Assembly: GCF_024362765.1 (NCBI RefSeq)
Contig: NZ_CP093302.1
Span: 1,642,001-1,706,000, forward strand
Source: Alkalihalobacillus sp. LMS6
GTDB taxonomy: Bacteria; Bacillota; Bacilli; Bacillales; Bacillaceae_D
Length of the DNA: 64,000 nucleotides
Direction: 5' to 3'
The notes under the pieces were generated by a model. It searched no databases. It was not told the origin of the DNA and saw only the letters and a program-made list of their open reading frames with translations. The translations under genes were made by a program, and so were the position numbers. Of this stretch, positions 37,465 through 47,386 are shown piece after piece (within the stretch, counting starts at the first letter, position 1; each line of letters opens with the position of its first letter).

Positions 37465-38700
37465 TTATATAGTCAAGGGAACCGCATTTGATTCGTAGTA
37501 TGCAAGCGCTGCTTGAATGGCTTTACCTGTTTCAATCGTTGTTCCTTTAAAAAGCAGGGCTGCTTCTAAAGCAGCAAGTACAAATAAGACATTCTCTTTC
37601 CGACAGCTATAGCCCATTGAGCCAATGCGCCAAATTTTTCCATGTAAAGGACCGAATGAACTCGCAATCTCAACACCAAAATGGGTTAACATGAATGCTC
37701 TAATTTCATCAGCGTTGACGCCAGGAGGGATTGAAATGCACGTAACAACCGGTAGTTTATGCTCGTGTTCAACGTAGAGATCGAGTCCCATTGCTTTGAT
37801 GCCTGCTTTTAGTGCCTTTTCATGATACTTGTGGCGGTTAAAGCGCTCGTCTAGCCCTTCTTTTAGTAAAATACGAAGTCCTTCGTGCAAGCCATAAATC
37901 ATTGATGTTGCTTCAGTATGATGATTGAGGCGCCTTGGACTCCAGTAATCTTGGAGTTGACTTAAATCAAAATAATTGCTTCGAATTACGGAACCAGAAA
38001 AAGGTTCGGATGGATCGTGTTCCGTTGCGATGCCGCGCTCAACTTTTTTACGTCGATTAATGACGGCTTCAACTCTGTCATTATACGTAATGGGAGCCAT
38101 TCCAGCTGGGATTGATAGGCATTTTTGCGTTCCGCCAATCGCCGCATCAATGTACCAGTCATCCACTTTAACATCGACGCCGCCAATTGTAGCTACAGCA
38201 TCTACTACAAATAAAATATCCTTCTCACGACACGTTTTTCCGATGTTTTGTAACGGCATCATACAGCCAGTAGACGTTTCACCGTGCACACATGCAACAA
38301 TTTTAGGGTTCACAGCGTTCATTTCATCAATTATTTCGTCTTCAGAAAAAACCGTTCCCCATTCGCATTCAATCGAATGAACGTCTGCATCAAGCCTTTC
38401 GCAAATCTCAACTAATAAATGCCCAAATCTACCGTAAATCGGAATAAACACCCGATCTCCTGGTTCAATTAAACTCGTTAGCACAGCCTCTAACCCTGAT
38501 CGAGATGTACCATCAATGGGAAATGCCCATTGATTCTTTGTTTGAAATAAATCTCTTAGCATCGCCATTGTTTCATTCATCATCTCTGTAAATGCAGGAT
38601 CGAACTGTCCTAAAATAGGAGCGCTCATTGCGCGGAGGACACGTGGCTCTGCTTCGACAGGACCGGGAGTCATAATAGTGCGTTTCGTTAAATCGCTCAC
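37465..38700 (-). CDS. pucG: (S)-ureidoglycine-glyoxylate aminotransferase PucG (GTG start)
   Basis: A 411-residue class V PLP aminotransferase. TPGPVEAEPRVLRAM opens it, and GGTQKCLSIPAGMAP carries the PLP lysine near residue 192; DGTSRSGLEA and HGETSTGCM are also family features. Genes next to allantoate amidohydrolase and PucR support the ureidoglycine assignment rather than serine-pyruvate aminotransferase. It transfers the amino group of ureidoglycine to glyoxylate, giving oxalurate and glycine. The start is GTG at 38700, 8 bases after AAGGAGG; in-frame ATGs further up (38742) lie within the end of pucF. It is co-transcribed with pucF (13 bases apart). Confidence 0.9.
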   Translation of the reverse strand: MSDLTKRTIMTPGPVEAEPRVLRAMSAPILGQFDPAFTEMMNETMAMLRDLFQTKNQWAFPIDGTSRSGLEAVLTSLIEPGDRVFIPIYGRFGHLLVEICERLDADVHSIECEWGTVFSEDEIIDEMNAVNPKIVACVHGETSTGCMMPLQNIGKTCREKDILFVVDAVATIGGVDVKVDDWYIDAAIGGTQKCLSIPAGMAPITYNDRVEAVINRRKKVERGIATEHDPSEPFSGSVIRSNYFDLSQLQDYWSPRRLNHHTEATSMIYGLHEGLRILLKEGLDERFNRHKYHEKALKAGIKAMGLDLYVEHEHKLPVVTCISIPPGVNADEIRAFMLTHFGVEIASSFGPLHGKIWRIGSMGYSCRKENVLFVLAALEAALLFKGTTIETGKAIQAALAYYESNAVPLTI

Positions 38701-38713
38701 GATGCAATCCTCC

Positions 38714-39946
38714 TTATTCATAAGCAAGTTGGTAAAGAACATGTTTTAAAGCGTCTAAACCTACTTGCAAATCTTCTTGTTTCGTATATTCATGGGGAGA
38801 GTGACTAATCCCTTTCACACTTGGGACAAACAATAAACACGTAGGAATCGCAGAACCTAGAATTTGCGCATCGTGTCCTGCACCACTATACATATAGCGG
38901 CTTTTTAAGTTGGACTGTTGTGCATAGTCATAAGCAAGAGTGGTCAAGTCTTCTGACATTGAAACAGGCGAGACATCGGAATATTGTTGAACGGACACAG
39001 CGATGTCAGATGAGCCGAGTTCATTAACAAACGAGTAGATCCGTTCATGATAAACATCTAATGTCTCTGAGTGAGGGTGACGGATATCTAACGTGAAGGT
39101 AATTTGACCAGGAATGACATTTGGTGTGTTTGGTAGAACGTTAAATTGGCCGACTGTGGCGACAAATGAATCATCCATCGAATGGCCAGCTTGAATTAAT
39201 TTTTGAACAAGTGTCGTAGCTGTATCCATCGCATCACGCCGTTTATTCATTGGCGTTGTTCCAGCATGATTGCTTTCACCTGTTACGGTAAAAATAAATC
39301 GTTTTTGGCCTACAATTCCTTTCACAATACCAAGAGACTCTCCTGCATCTTCTAAAATTGAACCTTGCTCAATATGTAATTCCACAAAGTGTCCTAAATC
39401 GTGACGGAGAGGATTTTGATAATGACCGAGACCAAACCCATATTCATTCATTTCATCGTAAAAAGATTTGCCGTTTGAATCTTTTGTTTCACGATCGTTC
39501 TTATCTTGATGTATGCCAGTGAGGTTACCAGATCCCCAAAAATTTAAAGGAAAGCGACTGCCTTCTTCTTCGCAAAATGATACGACATCAATTGTACGCT
39601 TCGGCTGACCGTGTGTATGAACAAGCTCAGAGACAGCGAGTAAACTAGCAAGTACGCCATACGCACCATCGTATTTTCCGCCGTTGACAACCGTATCGAT
39701 GTGTGAACCTGTTAAAACAACGGGCTCTTCTTGGTTTGTGCCCTCTACACGTCCGTATACGTTTCCGATATCATCATAAAATGGAGCAAACCCATGTTGT
39801 TTAAACAGTTGATGGATGGTTTGTTGGGCTTGAAACCAAACAGGCGTATATAAAAGTCGCGTGACACCACCATCTTTTGTTTTACCTATGCGCGCTAATT
39901 CTTCAATAACGGACGTTATGGGTGCTAAGGATTGTTGCGTTTTCAT
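38714..39946 (-). CDS. pucF: Allantoate amidohydrolase PucF/AllC
   Basis: A 410-residue M20-type hydantoinase/carbamoylase family metalloenzyme. Metal-binding and catalytic motifs are visible: GSHIDTVVNGGKYDG (about residues 78-92), FCEEEGSRF (about 122-130), ELHIEQG, NHAGTTPM and SGAGHDAQIL. It releases ammonia and carbon dioxide from allantoate to give ureidoglycine, the substrate of PucG. I start at the second ATG (39946), because the GAGGGT is adjacent to the first. Divergent from pucR, which is expected to regulate it. Confidence 0.92.
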   Translation of the reverse strand: MKTQQSLAPITSVIEELARIGKTKDGGVTRLLYTPVWFQAQQTIHQLFKQHGFAPFYDDIGNVYGRVEGTNQEEPVVLTGSHIDTVVNGGKYDGAYGVLASLLAVSELVHTHGQPKRTIDVVSFCEEEGSRFPLNFWGSGNLTGIHQDKNDRETKDSNGKSFYDEMNEYGFGLGHYQNPLRHDLGHFVELHIEQGSILEDAGESLGIVKGIVGQKRFIFTVTGESNHAGTTPMNKRRDAMDTATTLVQKLIQAGHSMDDSFVATVGQFNVLPNTPNVIPGQITFTLDIRHPHSETLDVYHERIYSFVNELGSSDIAVSVQQYSDVSPVSMSEDLTTLAYDYAQQSNLKSRYMYSGAGHDAQILGSAIPTCLLFVPSVKGISHSPHEYTKQEDLQVGLDALKHVLYQLAYE

Positions 39947-40088
39947 CGTCATACCCTCACTTTTGTCAAAATGTTTTGATTGAACAACTGTAAGTTTAAG
40001 TGTACGGTTAAACTATTCAGATTTCATTAGATGATTTATTGTTTTTTAATATAATTGTTGTGCACATTGTCTAAATTGGAGGGATTAG

Positions 40089-41714
40089 ATGGATATTGCA
40101 GCATTTTTACAGTTATCAGATTTAAGAGAAGCACGATTGATTGCCGGTGAAAAAGGGGTCGATCGTCGAATTGGCAATGTGAAAATGATGGATGCACCGG
40201 ATATTATTCATTACTTAACCCAAGATGATTTACTCGTTACAACCGCTTATCATTATGTCGGCAAACCAGAGTTACTACTTGATTTGATTAAAGAAATGAA
40301 GCGGATAGGCTGTGCAGGTCTAGGTATTAAACAAGAACGCTTTCTTGGACAAATTCCTAAAAGTGTCTTAGCGTATGCTAAGCAAGTCGATTTTCCAATC
40401 ATTGCTTTGCCTGAGCAATTGGGGTTAAGTTACGTCGCTAATCAAGTATTAAGCACAATTCTTGATCAAAGAACCCACGAATTAACGACCGCTCTTGACG
40501 CTCACCGAGCATTTTCAGAGCATATTGTGAGTGGCAAAGGGTTGCTACATCTAGTAGAGAATGTGGCTCAATTAGTCGGGGCTCCGATTTTACTTATGAA
40601 TGAGCGCTGTCAAGTAATATCGGCTTCAAATTCAGCGAACCCCGTTGGAAATGGTATGGAATATTTGTATCGGATGGGCTATGCTTTTTTTCCGGAAGGA
40701 AGTCCATATACGAGCTTTACGTTGCTAATGAATCAACCAAAAACAGTAACAGCATTTCCTGTGTACACAGATAAAGCAAAAAAGAGTATTCTCGTTATTC
40801 TTAATTCGCTACCGTCTCATGATCGACAAGCCTATTTACTGATTGAACAAGCGACCAACGTGATTGCGTTTGAATTAATGAAAGAAAATGCTTTAAAGCA
40901 GTATACGCGCCGAGCAAAAAATGAATTTTTTCTCCATTACATAAATGGGCAGTATGCGACGAAAGATGAGACAATTAATCGGGCACAAGAATTTGGCCTT
41001 TATAACGATCGACCGTATAAATGTGTAGCGGGTAGGCTGGATCAAGAGGAGACTAGTTTAGGGTTTAAAGAGAATCATATTGAAATTGAAAAAGTATTTG
41101 ACTTTGTTGAAGAAGAGTTATCAATTTTTCCTTTTCAATCCCATTTGTTTATAAAAGGAGACATTTGTTTTGTACTATTGGAAGGGGAAAAAGATGATAC
41201 GATTGGCGATTCCCTTCAAGCAGTAGATTTTGCGCTCGAAATGATTCAAGAGCACGTATTTCTCCATTTTAAACGATCGATCTCCTTTGGAGTTAGTCAT
41301 CTTTGTCGGCAGTTTTGGGATGTTCGAGAAGCGCACCAAGAGGCAACAAACGCCCTTCATTCCGGACGGCTTTCAGGAAGTCGACAATTCGTTCAGACCT
41401 ATCAGGCGAAGGATCTAGTAAAGTTATTACGTATGATTCCGAGAGAAGATTTAAATGAATTCTGCGATTATAATTTAAAAAAATTAACAGAGCCGAGCGT
41501 AAACGAAATGGGGCTCATCCAAACATTAGCCGTTTACCTTGAAACGCATTGTCAAATTTCTGAAACCGCAAAACGACTTTATGTTCATCGCAACACGATT
41601 ATTTATCGACTGGAGAAAATTGAAGAATTACTTGGAAAAAATTTAAAAGATCCAGATACAACCCTTCATTTACGCCTAGCCTTGCGAATTCAGCATACTT
41701 TACAAACAATGTAA
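40089..41714 (+). CDS. pucR: PucR-family transcriptional regulator of purine/ureide catabolism
   Basis: A 541-residue PucR protein. The N-terminal PucR sensory domain (about residues 1-125) is followed by a GGDEF-like central domain (about 290-410) and a C-terminal Fis-like HTH_30 domain (about 480-541: TLAVYLETHCQISETAKRLYVHRNTIIYRLEKIEELLG). In B. subtilis PucR controls the puc genes in response to allantoin-type ureides. It is divergent from pucFG and upstream of hmp and the permease-allantoinase pair. TTGGAGGGATTAG precedes the ATG. Confidence 0.92.
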   Translation: MDIAAFLQLSDLREARLIAGEKGVDRRIGNVKMMDAPDIIHYLTQDDLLVTTAYHYVGKPELLLDLIKEMKRIGCAGLGIKQERFLGQIPKSVLAYAKQVDFPIIALPEQLGLSYVANQVLSTILDQRTHELTTALDAHRAFSEHIVSGKGLLHLVENVAQLVGAPILLMNERCQVISASNSANPVGNGMEYLYRMGYAFFPEGSPYTSFTLLMNQPKTVTAFPVYTDKAKKSILVILNSLPSHDRQAYLLIEQATNVIAFELMKENALKQYTRRAKNEFFLHYINGQYATKDETINRAQEFGLYNDRPYKCVAGRLDQEETSLGFKENHIEIEKVFDFVEEELSIFPFQSHLFIKGDICFVLLEGEKDDTIGDSLQAVDFALEMIQEHVFLHFKRSISFGVSHLCRQFWDVREAHQEATNALHSGRLSGSRQFVQTYQAKDLVKLLRMIPREDLNEFCDYNLKKLTEPSVNEMGLIQTLAVYLETHCQISETAKRLYVHRNTIIYRLEKIEELLGKNLKDPDTTLHLRLALRIQHTLQTM

Positions 41715-41781
41715 AGACGGATTTTAGTCCGATGGAAGAATCCGGAGTTTCTTCTATAATAAGTGGAAAGGGAGGCTACTC

Positions 41782-42945
41782 ATGTTAAGTCAAACAACGA
41801 TACATACAATTAAGGCGACTGTGCCTGTTTTAGAAGAGCATGGTCTTACCATTACAACGAGATTTTACGAACTTTTATTTTCGAATCACCCTGAACTATG
41901 GAACGTCTTTAACCATGCTAACCAAATGCGTTTTACGCAGCAAGAAGCGCTAGCAAAAGCTTTACATGCAGCTGCTAGCCATATTGAGCAAATTGAAACG
42001 ATCGCACCAGCTGTGAATAAGATTGCGCACAAACATCGCAGTGTTGGAGTAAAAGCTGAACACTATCCGATTGTTGGTCATTTTTTGATCATTGCGATGA
42101 AGGACGTTCTCGGTGAAGGGGCAAGTAAAGAAGTGATAGGTGCCTGGGAAGAAGTGTATGACGTACTTTCGCAACAATTTATCAAAATTGAATCAGCACT
42201 TGAAAAGGAAGCAAAGTGGTCAGGTTTTCTTCCTTTAAAAATCACAAGAAAAGTACGTGAAACAAGGGACATAACGTCGTTTTACTTGCAGGCTGAAAAT
42301 CGTTCTTTTCTACCCGGTCAATACGTTAGTGTGAAGGTTCACGTAAATGGCTATGATCACATTCGTCAATACAGTCTTTCTAATGGCAATAATCAGCAAG
42401 CGTATCGAATTAGTGTGAAACGTGAGCAGCCAGCAGATGGTCCTAGCGGGATTGTGTCTCAGTACATGCATGATCATGTCAATGTAGGCGATAATCTTCA
42501 CGTAAGTGCACCTGCAGGAACGGTCCGTTATGATCACGAGAGTGAAAATCCGCTTGTGTTTATAAGTGCAGGTTCAGGTGTTACGCCAATGATTTCGATG
42601 TTAAAAAAGGTCACAACAGAACAGCCTGAGCGTGACGTTCATTTTGTTTATGGCACAGCGAATAGTGAAACGCATGTCTTTAAAGAAGAGGTTGAAGATG
42701 TAGGACAAACCCATTCTCAAGTTCAACAGTATATTTTCTATAAGAACCCGTTAAAAAATGATACGTATACGAAAGTAGGGGAATTAAATCAAGAGGCGAT
42801 AGCAGGAATTATTTCCCCGCTTAATGATCCAGAAATTATCATTGGTGGTTCCAAACAATTTATAGATGATATGTACACGTCTTTAAAAGCCTGTGATGTT
42901 GATGACAATCGCATTCGCTATGAAAGTTTTGAGCCACAGATTTAA
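41782..42945 (+). CDS. hmp: Flavohaemoglobin (nitric oxide dioxygenase) Hmp
   Basis: A 387-residue fusion of a globin (residues 1-135, haem-pocket Tyr29, Gln53, proximal His85) with an FAD-binding domain (RQYSLSN FAD motif, about residues 195-201) and an NAD(P)H-binding domain (ISAGSGVTPMISML, about 258-271). It oxidises nitric oxide to nitrate using oxygen and NAD(P)H. It lies between pucR and the ureide permease gene, 67 bases after pucR, which is unusual company; no clear NsrR or ResD box is evident upstream. GGGAGGCTACTC precedes the ATG. Confidence 0.95.
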   Translation: MLSQTTIHTIKATVPVLEEHGLTITTRFYELLFSNHPELWNVFNHANQMRFTQQEALAKALHAAASHIEQIETIAPAVNKIAHKHRSVGVKAEHYPIVGHFLIIAMKDVLGEGASKEVIGAWEEVYDVLSQQFIKIESALEKEAKWSGFLPLKITRKVRETRDITSFYLQAENRSFLPGQYVSVKVHVNGYDHIRQYSLSNGNNQQAYRISVKREQPADGPSGIVSQYMHDHVNVGDNLHVSAPAGTVRYDHESENPLVFISAGSGVTPMISMLKKVTTEQPERDVHFVYGTANSETHVFKEEVEDVGQTHSQVQQYIFYKNPLKNDTYTKVGELNQEAIAGIISPLNDPEIIIGGSKQFIDDMYTSLKACDVDDNRIRYESFEPQI

Positions 42946-43079
42946 TGATCGCTCTTTGTTTCATTGTACAAAATGAATAGTTTGCTAGTTTTAATTTATA
43001 CATTGTAACCAATGACCTTCCTTTATCGCGTTAGTAAGATAGTGAAAATAACTGAGGCGAAAAAGTGAGGGATTCATAC

Positions 43080-44519
43080 ATGGAACAACTGCAAAATCAG
43101 AAATCTAGTACACCAAGTCCACCATCGCAAAAGAAAGAACGGATGCCACATATTTATGTACTCTTGTTTGTTATTAGTGGACTTGCAGCTGTACTTACAT
43201 ACGTTATACCGGCTGGTTCATTTGAGCGGGTTCCTGGTCCAAATGGACGTGAATCGATCGATCCCAATTCGTTTACCACGATTGATGCGCCACCTGTTTC
43301 ATTTATGGATTTTATGCTAGCTATTCCTGTCGGGATGGCTAGCGCAAGTGAAATTATCTTTTTTACCTTTATTATTGGCGGCATGTTCATGGTATTAAGA
43401 CGAATGGAGATCATTGAAATTGGTGTTGATCGATTAGCCAGAAAATTTGAACATAAAAGTATTGCGGTCATTCCGGTTTTGCTCACTCTTTTTGCAGTAG
43501 TTGCGACAACGATTGGGACACCAGAACTTTCTTTAGTTTATATTCCTGTTTTAATTCCGTTATTTATTTCACTTGGCTATGACTCGATGACTGCAGCAGG
43601 CATTGCGCTTATCTCGACAGCGCTTGGTTTTACTGCAGGCGTAATGAATCCAGGTACTGTTGGAATATCACAACAAATCTCAGGATTAGAAACGTATTCT
43701 GGTTTTGGCTTACGGGTCGTTGTTCTAGTAGTCATCATTCTAGTTGGCAGTTTGTATATCATGCGCTATGCAAAAAAAGTGAAGCAGGATCCCTTTAAAA
43801 GCTATACGAGAGATGAAGATGAATTAAAGCGTGTAAAATACAAAGATGCGCTTAAGCAACCAGCCAAGCAAGCGACTAAGAGACAGTTGCTTGCAATTGC
43901 AACATTACCTATTTTTTTCGGTGTCCTTGTTTACGGCGTCACACAATTAGGATGGTTTATGCTCGAAATGTCTGGACTATTTATTTTTATGGGCATTTTA
44001 GTCGGGATGATTGCGGGGCTTTCACTAACAAGAGTGTGCGAAGCATTTACGGAAGGGTTTCGAGAGGTGTTAATGGGAGCGATCATTATTGGCATTGCAC
44101 GCTCCGTAGCAGTTGTTCTTGAAGAGGGACAAATTATGGATACGATTGTTTATGGCTTAGGGAATCTTGTCGGGCAATTACCAAGTACGTTAAGCGCTAT
44201 TGGAATGATGACGGTTCAATTGTTCATCAATTTTTTCATTCCTTCAGGGAGTGGTCAAGCGTTAGTGACAATGCCTATTATGGCTCCACTGGCTGACATG
44301 TTAGGTGTGACGCGTCAAACAGCTATTCTAGCCTTCCAATTTGGTGATGGCTTTGCTCATATTTTGTACCCAACTTCAGGTTATTTTATGGCCGCCCTTG
44401 TTATTGCAGGGATTAGCTGGACAAAATGGATTAAATTTTTTACACCATTGTTTATCATTTATATGTTTATTGGGGTGATCTTTCTTATTTATGCGCAAGT
44501 GACAGGCTGGACGGGGTAA
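43080..44519 (+). CDS. YfcC/ArcD-like membrane transporter, putative ureide permease
   Basis: A 479-residue membrane protein of the YfcC (C4-dicarboxylate/arginine-ornithine-like) family with about 12 segments: PHIYVLLFVISGLAAVLTYVIPAG near the N-terminus, ALISTALGFTAGVMNPGTVGISQ, FINFFIPSGSGQALVTMPIMAPLADMLG and the C-terminal GDGFAHILYPTSGYFMAAL. The allantoinase gene begins 18 bases after its stop, so import of allantoin or a ureide is the likely role, by inference; known allantoin permeases (PucI) belong to a different family. Two starts are possible: ATG 43080, with GAGGG upstream, or GTG 43065. Confidence 0.8.
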   Translation: MEQLQNQKSSTPSPPSQKKERMPHIYVLLFVISGLAAVLTYVIPAGSFERVPGPNGRESIDPNSFTTIDAPPVSFMDFMLAIPVGMASASEIIFFTFIIGGMFMVLRRMEIIEIGVDRLARKFEHKSIAVIPVLLTLFAVVATTIGTPELSLVYIPVLIPLFISLGYDSMTAAGIALISTALGFTAGVMNPGTVGISQQISGLETYSGFGLRVVVLVVIILVGSLYIMRYAKKVKQDPFKSYTRDEDELKRVKYKDALKQPAKQATKRQLLAIATLPIFFGVLVYGVTQLGWFMLEMSGLFIFMGILVGMIAGLSLTRVCEAFTEGFREVLMGAIIIGIARSVAVVLEEGQIMDTIVYGLGNLVGQLPSTLSAIGMMTVQLFINFFIPSGSGQALVTMPIMAPLADMLGVTRQTAILAFQFGDGFAHILYPTSGYFMAALVIAGISWTKWIKFFTPLFIIYMFIGVIFLIYAQVTGWTG

Positions 44520-44537
44520 TAGGGAGGAGACGAGAGA

Positions 44538-45902
44538 ATGGATACTCGAATTAGTGGCGGTCGCATTGTATTGCCTGGTCAAGTTGTTGAAACAGACATT
44601 GGCATAAAAGACGGAATCATTGTCACAATAGGAAAAGTAGCTAAAGCAAAAGAAACGATTGATGCCCACGGTCAACTTGTTTTTCCAGGTGGCATTGATA
44701 CACATGTTCACTTCTCAGAACCTGGTCGAACGGATTGGGAAGGGTTTGAAACAGGAAGTCAGGCACTAGCAGCTGGTGGCGTGACATCGTACATTGAAAT
44801 GCCGCTTAACGCTCTCCCAGCCACAACGAATCGTGCGCATTTGCAGTTGAAACTCGACTTAGCAAAATTGAAAAATAGCGTCAATTATAGCTTTTACGGT
44901 GGGCTAACGTCTTCTAATTTAACGGAGTTAGAAGAGTTGGCAGACAGCGATGTTGTTGCATTTAAATGTTTTTTATCTACTTGTGGTTCTGATCATCCAG
45001 AAGATTTCTCTAATGTAGATGAGCAAACCTTACAAGCAGGTATGCGTATATTAGCTCGAAAAGGCAAGCTTCTTTGTATCCATGCAGAGGATGCGGATCT
45101 TACGGACACTCTTGAGCAAGAAAAACGTGACGCAGGAAGCGCAGACGCACAAGCCTATGTCGAATCACGTCCTATAAAAGCAGAAGTGCTTGCTGTAGAT
45201 AAAGCGATTGCGGCTGCTAGAGAAACAGGATGTGCGATCCATTTTGTACATATTTCTTCGGCCGCAGCGATTGACTCGATTCAACGAGCAAAACGGGAAG
45301 GAATTGATGTGACGGTTGAATCATGCCCACATTACTTTGTATTTTCCTCAGAACAATTAGCGCATTTAGGAACGCTTGCTAAATGCCAACCGCCGTTGCG
45401 CCCTCAAGAAGAAGTCGAAAAGTTATGGGCATGTTTAATGCGTGGTGAAATTGATTGGCTTACATCCGACCACTCTCCTTGTACAATCGATTTAAAGGCA
45501 GGGAATTTTTTTACGGCATGGGGCGGAATTACAGGTTGCCAAAATATGATTGATGTTATGTACGATGAAGCAGTGAATAAAAGAGGGATGTCAGCGGTTA
45601 CGTTTGCTAAGCTTATTTCAAGCACACCAGCAAAACGAATGGGGCTTTATGCAAAAGGCGAGATTGCCATTGGCAAAGATGCCGATTTGTTTTTTTTGGA
45701 CGAAAACGAGACATATACATTAGATCAAGAAGCGCTGTATTATAAAAATCCCTACACTCCTTATAGTGGTCGTCGAATTGGGTGCCGTGTGACAAAAACA
45801 ATGGTGAATGGACAAGTTGTGTTTGAAGATGGGAAAGTGGTGGCAGACAAAAAAATGGGTCGGTTACTCAGCGTTAAAAAAAGAGCAATGGTCGATGATT
45901 GA
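44538..45902 (+). CDS. allB: Allantoinase
   Basis: A 454-residue amidohydrolase that opens the allantoin ring to allantoate. Binuclear metal-site features are HVH (His56, His58 in [13 protein letters not shown]), the carboxylated Lys143 in [29 protein letters not shown] and TSDHSPC with the catalytic Asp. The last matches allantoinase rather than dihydropyrimidinase. Together with pucF and pucG it completes allantoin breakdown to glyoxylate-level products. GGGAGGAGACGAG precedes the ATG. It is convergent with the LOV-STAS gene, 11 bases apart. Confidence 0.94.
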   Translation: MDTRISGGRIVLPGQVVETDIGIKDGIIVTIGKVAKAKETIDAHGQLVFPGGIDTHVHFSEPGRTDWEGFETGSQALAAGGVTSYIEMPLNALPATTNRAHLQLKLDLAKLKNSVNYSFYGGLTSSNLTELEELADSDVVAFKCFLSTCGSDHPEDFSNVDEQTLQAGMRILARKGKLLCIHAEDADLTDTLEQEKRDAGSADAQAYVESRPIKAEVLAVDKAIAAARETGCAIHFVHISSAAAIDSIQRAKREGIDVTVESCPHYFVFSSEQLAHLGTLAKCQPPLRPQEEVEKLWACLMRGEIDWLTSDHSPCTIDLKAGNFFTAWGGITGCQNMIDVMYDEAVNKRGMSAVTFAKLISSTPAKRMGLYAKGEIAIGKDADLFFLDENETYTLDQEALYYKNPYTPYSGRRIGCRVTKTMVNGQVVFEDGKVVADKKMGRLLSVKKRAMVDD

Positions 45903-45913
45903 CCATTGCTCGC

Positions 45914-46681
45914 TTAAAAAGAGGATTCTACTAACGCCTGAGTTGTTGAGCGTATCGAAAGGTTACTGGAATGAATGATTTGCTCATTCAGTGGCGCTGC
46001 GATTGCTCGGTTTGAGAGTCCTGTAAGAACCAATGTAGTACCTACAGATTCAAGTTCTTCTTTTAATAGTAAGAGGTTTTCAAGCGTAAATTCAGTAAAC
46101 GTATGTAAACTCGAAACATCAGCGGCAAGGGTAGAAATACCATTATCTGCTAATGTTTTCTTAATGTGTGCCGTTTGATTTTTCATTCTTTCTTTTGTGA
46201 ATGTACCTACAATGGACATGACTGCAACGTCGTTCATGAGCGGTATCACTGGGAGAGTCAACAATTCATATTCTTTAATCGTTTCCATGTAGGCTAGTTC
46301 AATCATTTTTCGTTTTGTAATGTCTTTTTGCACACCAACAAAATAGATCTTATCATCTCTTCCGTTCTTTGCTGGATCGATGGATAGTTCATTCCAAAAA
46401 GGAGTTCCGTCTTTTTTGTAGTTAAGAATTTCCGACTTAAAGCTGCCTTTTTGCCGTAAGGATGTGGAAATTCGTTCTACCTCCTCCATATCGGTGTCCT
46501 TGCCTTGTAGAAAACGACAATTTTGTCCCATCACTTCTTCTAGTTCATACTGAGTAATGTCAGTAAACCCTTGGTTAATAAAAATAATCGGGTTGTCTTT
46601 TATACTGGGGTCTGTAATCGCAATTCCAATACCTGTGTAGTCAAGACTGTTTGAGAAAAAAGCAGCGTCTAAGTTTATCAT
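45914..46681 (-). CDS. ytvA: LOV-STAS blue-light photoreceptor (YtvA type)
   Basis: A 255-residue protein with an N-terminal LOV (PAS) domain whose flavin-adduct motif GQNCRFLQGKDTD contains the photoactive Cys55, then NYKKDGTPFWNEL and VGVQKDIT, which are LOV-specific. After a linker helix (about 120-145) comes a STAS domain (about 150-255). In B. subtilis YtvA binds FMN and activates the stressosome/sigma-B pathway in blue light. I start at 46681, 5 bases after GAGG; in-frame ATGs further up would add 23 atypical residues. Divergent from the TetR gene. Confidence 0.92.
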   Translation of the reverse strand: MINLDAAFFSNSLDYTGIGIAITDPSIKDNPIIFINQGFTDITQYELEEVMGQNCRFLQGKDTDMEEVERISTSLRQKGSFKSEILNYKKDGTPFWNELSIDPAKNGRDDKIYFVGVQKDITKRKMIELAYMETIKEYELLTLPVIPLMNDVAVMSIVGTFTKERMKNQTAHIKKTLADNGISTLAADVSSLHTFTEFTLENLLLLKEELESVGTTLVLTGLSNRAIAAPLNEQIIHSSNLSIRSTTQALVESSF

Positions 46682-46762
46682 TCTAACCTCGCTTATATGG
46701 TCCATCTTATTAGCACAATGGTACAAAAAAATATTGTTCGGTTCAATCAAAACATTTTATAA

Positions 46763-46791
46763 TTGCGAAAAAGAAGCAAGTGATGTATAGT
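46763..46791 (+). promoter_or_regulatory. Sigma-A promoter of the TetR gene
   Basis: TTGCGA (46763-46768), 17-nt spacer, TATAGT (46786-46791). The TetR operator begins 3 bases downstream. Confidence 0.65.
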
Positions 46792-46793
46792 GA

Positions 46794-46811
46794 ATAGAGT
46801 GATCGTTCTAT
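46794..46811 (+). promoter_or_regulatory. TetR operator, copy 1 (autoregulation)
   Basis: An 18-base imperfect palindrome centred on GATC, ATAGAGTGATCGTTCTAT, over the expected start site of the TetR gene. The same TGATCGTTCTAT core recurs before the MFS gene. Confidence 0.75.
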
Positions 46812-46831
46812 CAAAAACGAAGGGTGATGAA

Positions 46832-47362
46832 ATGAGTAAAAAAAGGGAGCTGCTTCTCGAACGTTCTGAACGTTTGTTTGAGACTAATGGCTTTCATGCA
46901 GTAGGAATTAAACAACTGATTAAAGAAGCAGATGTTTCTCTAATGACGTTGTACAACCATTTTGCTTCAAAAGAACAACTGATTTTGGCGATTTTACAAC
47001 GACGAGAAATTCGCTATATGCAATTGTTAAAGCAATCGTTTTTAGATGAAAATGTTGATGCGCTGGCAATTTTGGAAACTCACTTAAGCTGGATTAAAAA
47101 AAATGGAGCAAATGGGTGTATGTTCTTACGTGCAAAAGAAGAATTTTCTGCAGGTGTGTCGGAAAATGAAGAGATTGCCACTTTTGCAACACAACATAAG
47201 CAGCGATTGGTGACGCTTTTTAACGAGCAAGGTTTTGCAAAACGAGAAGCACTGCGACTGGTGCTTATTCTTGAAGGTGCAACGGCAATGGCAGAGGTAT
47301 TTGATCTTGATGATGTTGTAGAAGAAACACAATTATCGGTGAAAGCATTGTTTAGCAGTTGA
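46832..47362 (+). CDS. TetR/AcrR family transcriptional regulator
   Basis: A 176-residue repressor. The N-terminal HTH (residues about 1-47: LLERSERLFETNGFHAVGIKQLIKEADVSLMTLYNHFASKEQLI) is classical TetR; the C-terminal ligand domain has a CMF (residues about 95-97) pattern seen in the YfiR/YxaF-like branch. Its operator overlaps its own promoter and lies again just before the MFS gene downstream, so it very likely represses both. AAGGGTGATGAA precedes the ATG at 46832. Confidence 0.88.
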   Translation: MSKKRELLLERSERLFETNGFHAVGIKQLIKEADVSLMTLYNHFASKEQLILAILQRREIRYMQLLKQSFLDENVDALAILETHLSWIKKNGANGCMFLRAKEEFSAGVSENEEIATFATQHKQRLVTLFNEQGFAKREALRLVLILEGATAMAEVFDLDDVVEETQLSVKALFSS

Positions 47363-47386
47363 AGCAATGCATTTTTTTGTTCAAAA

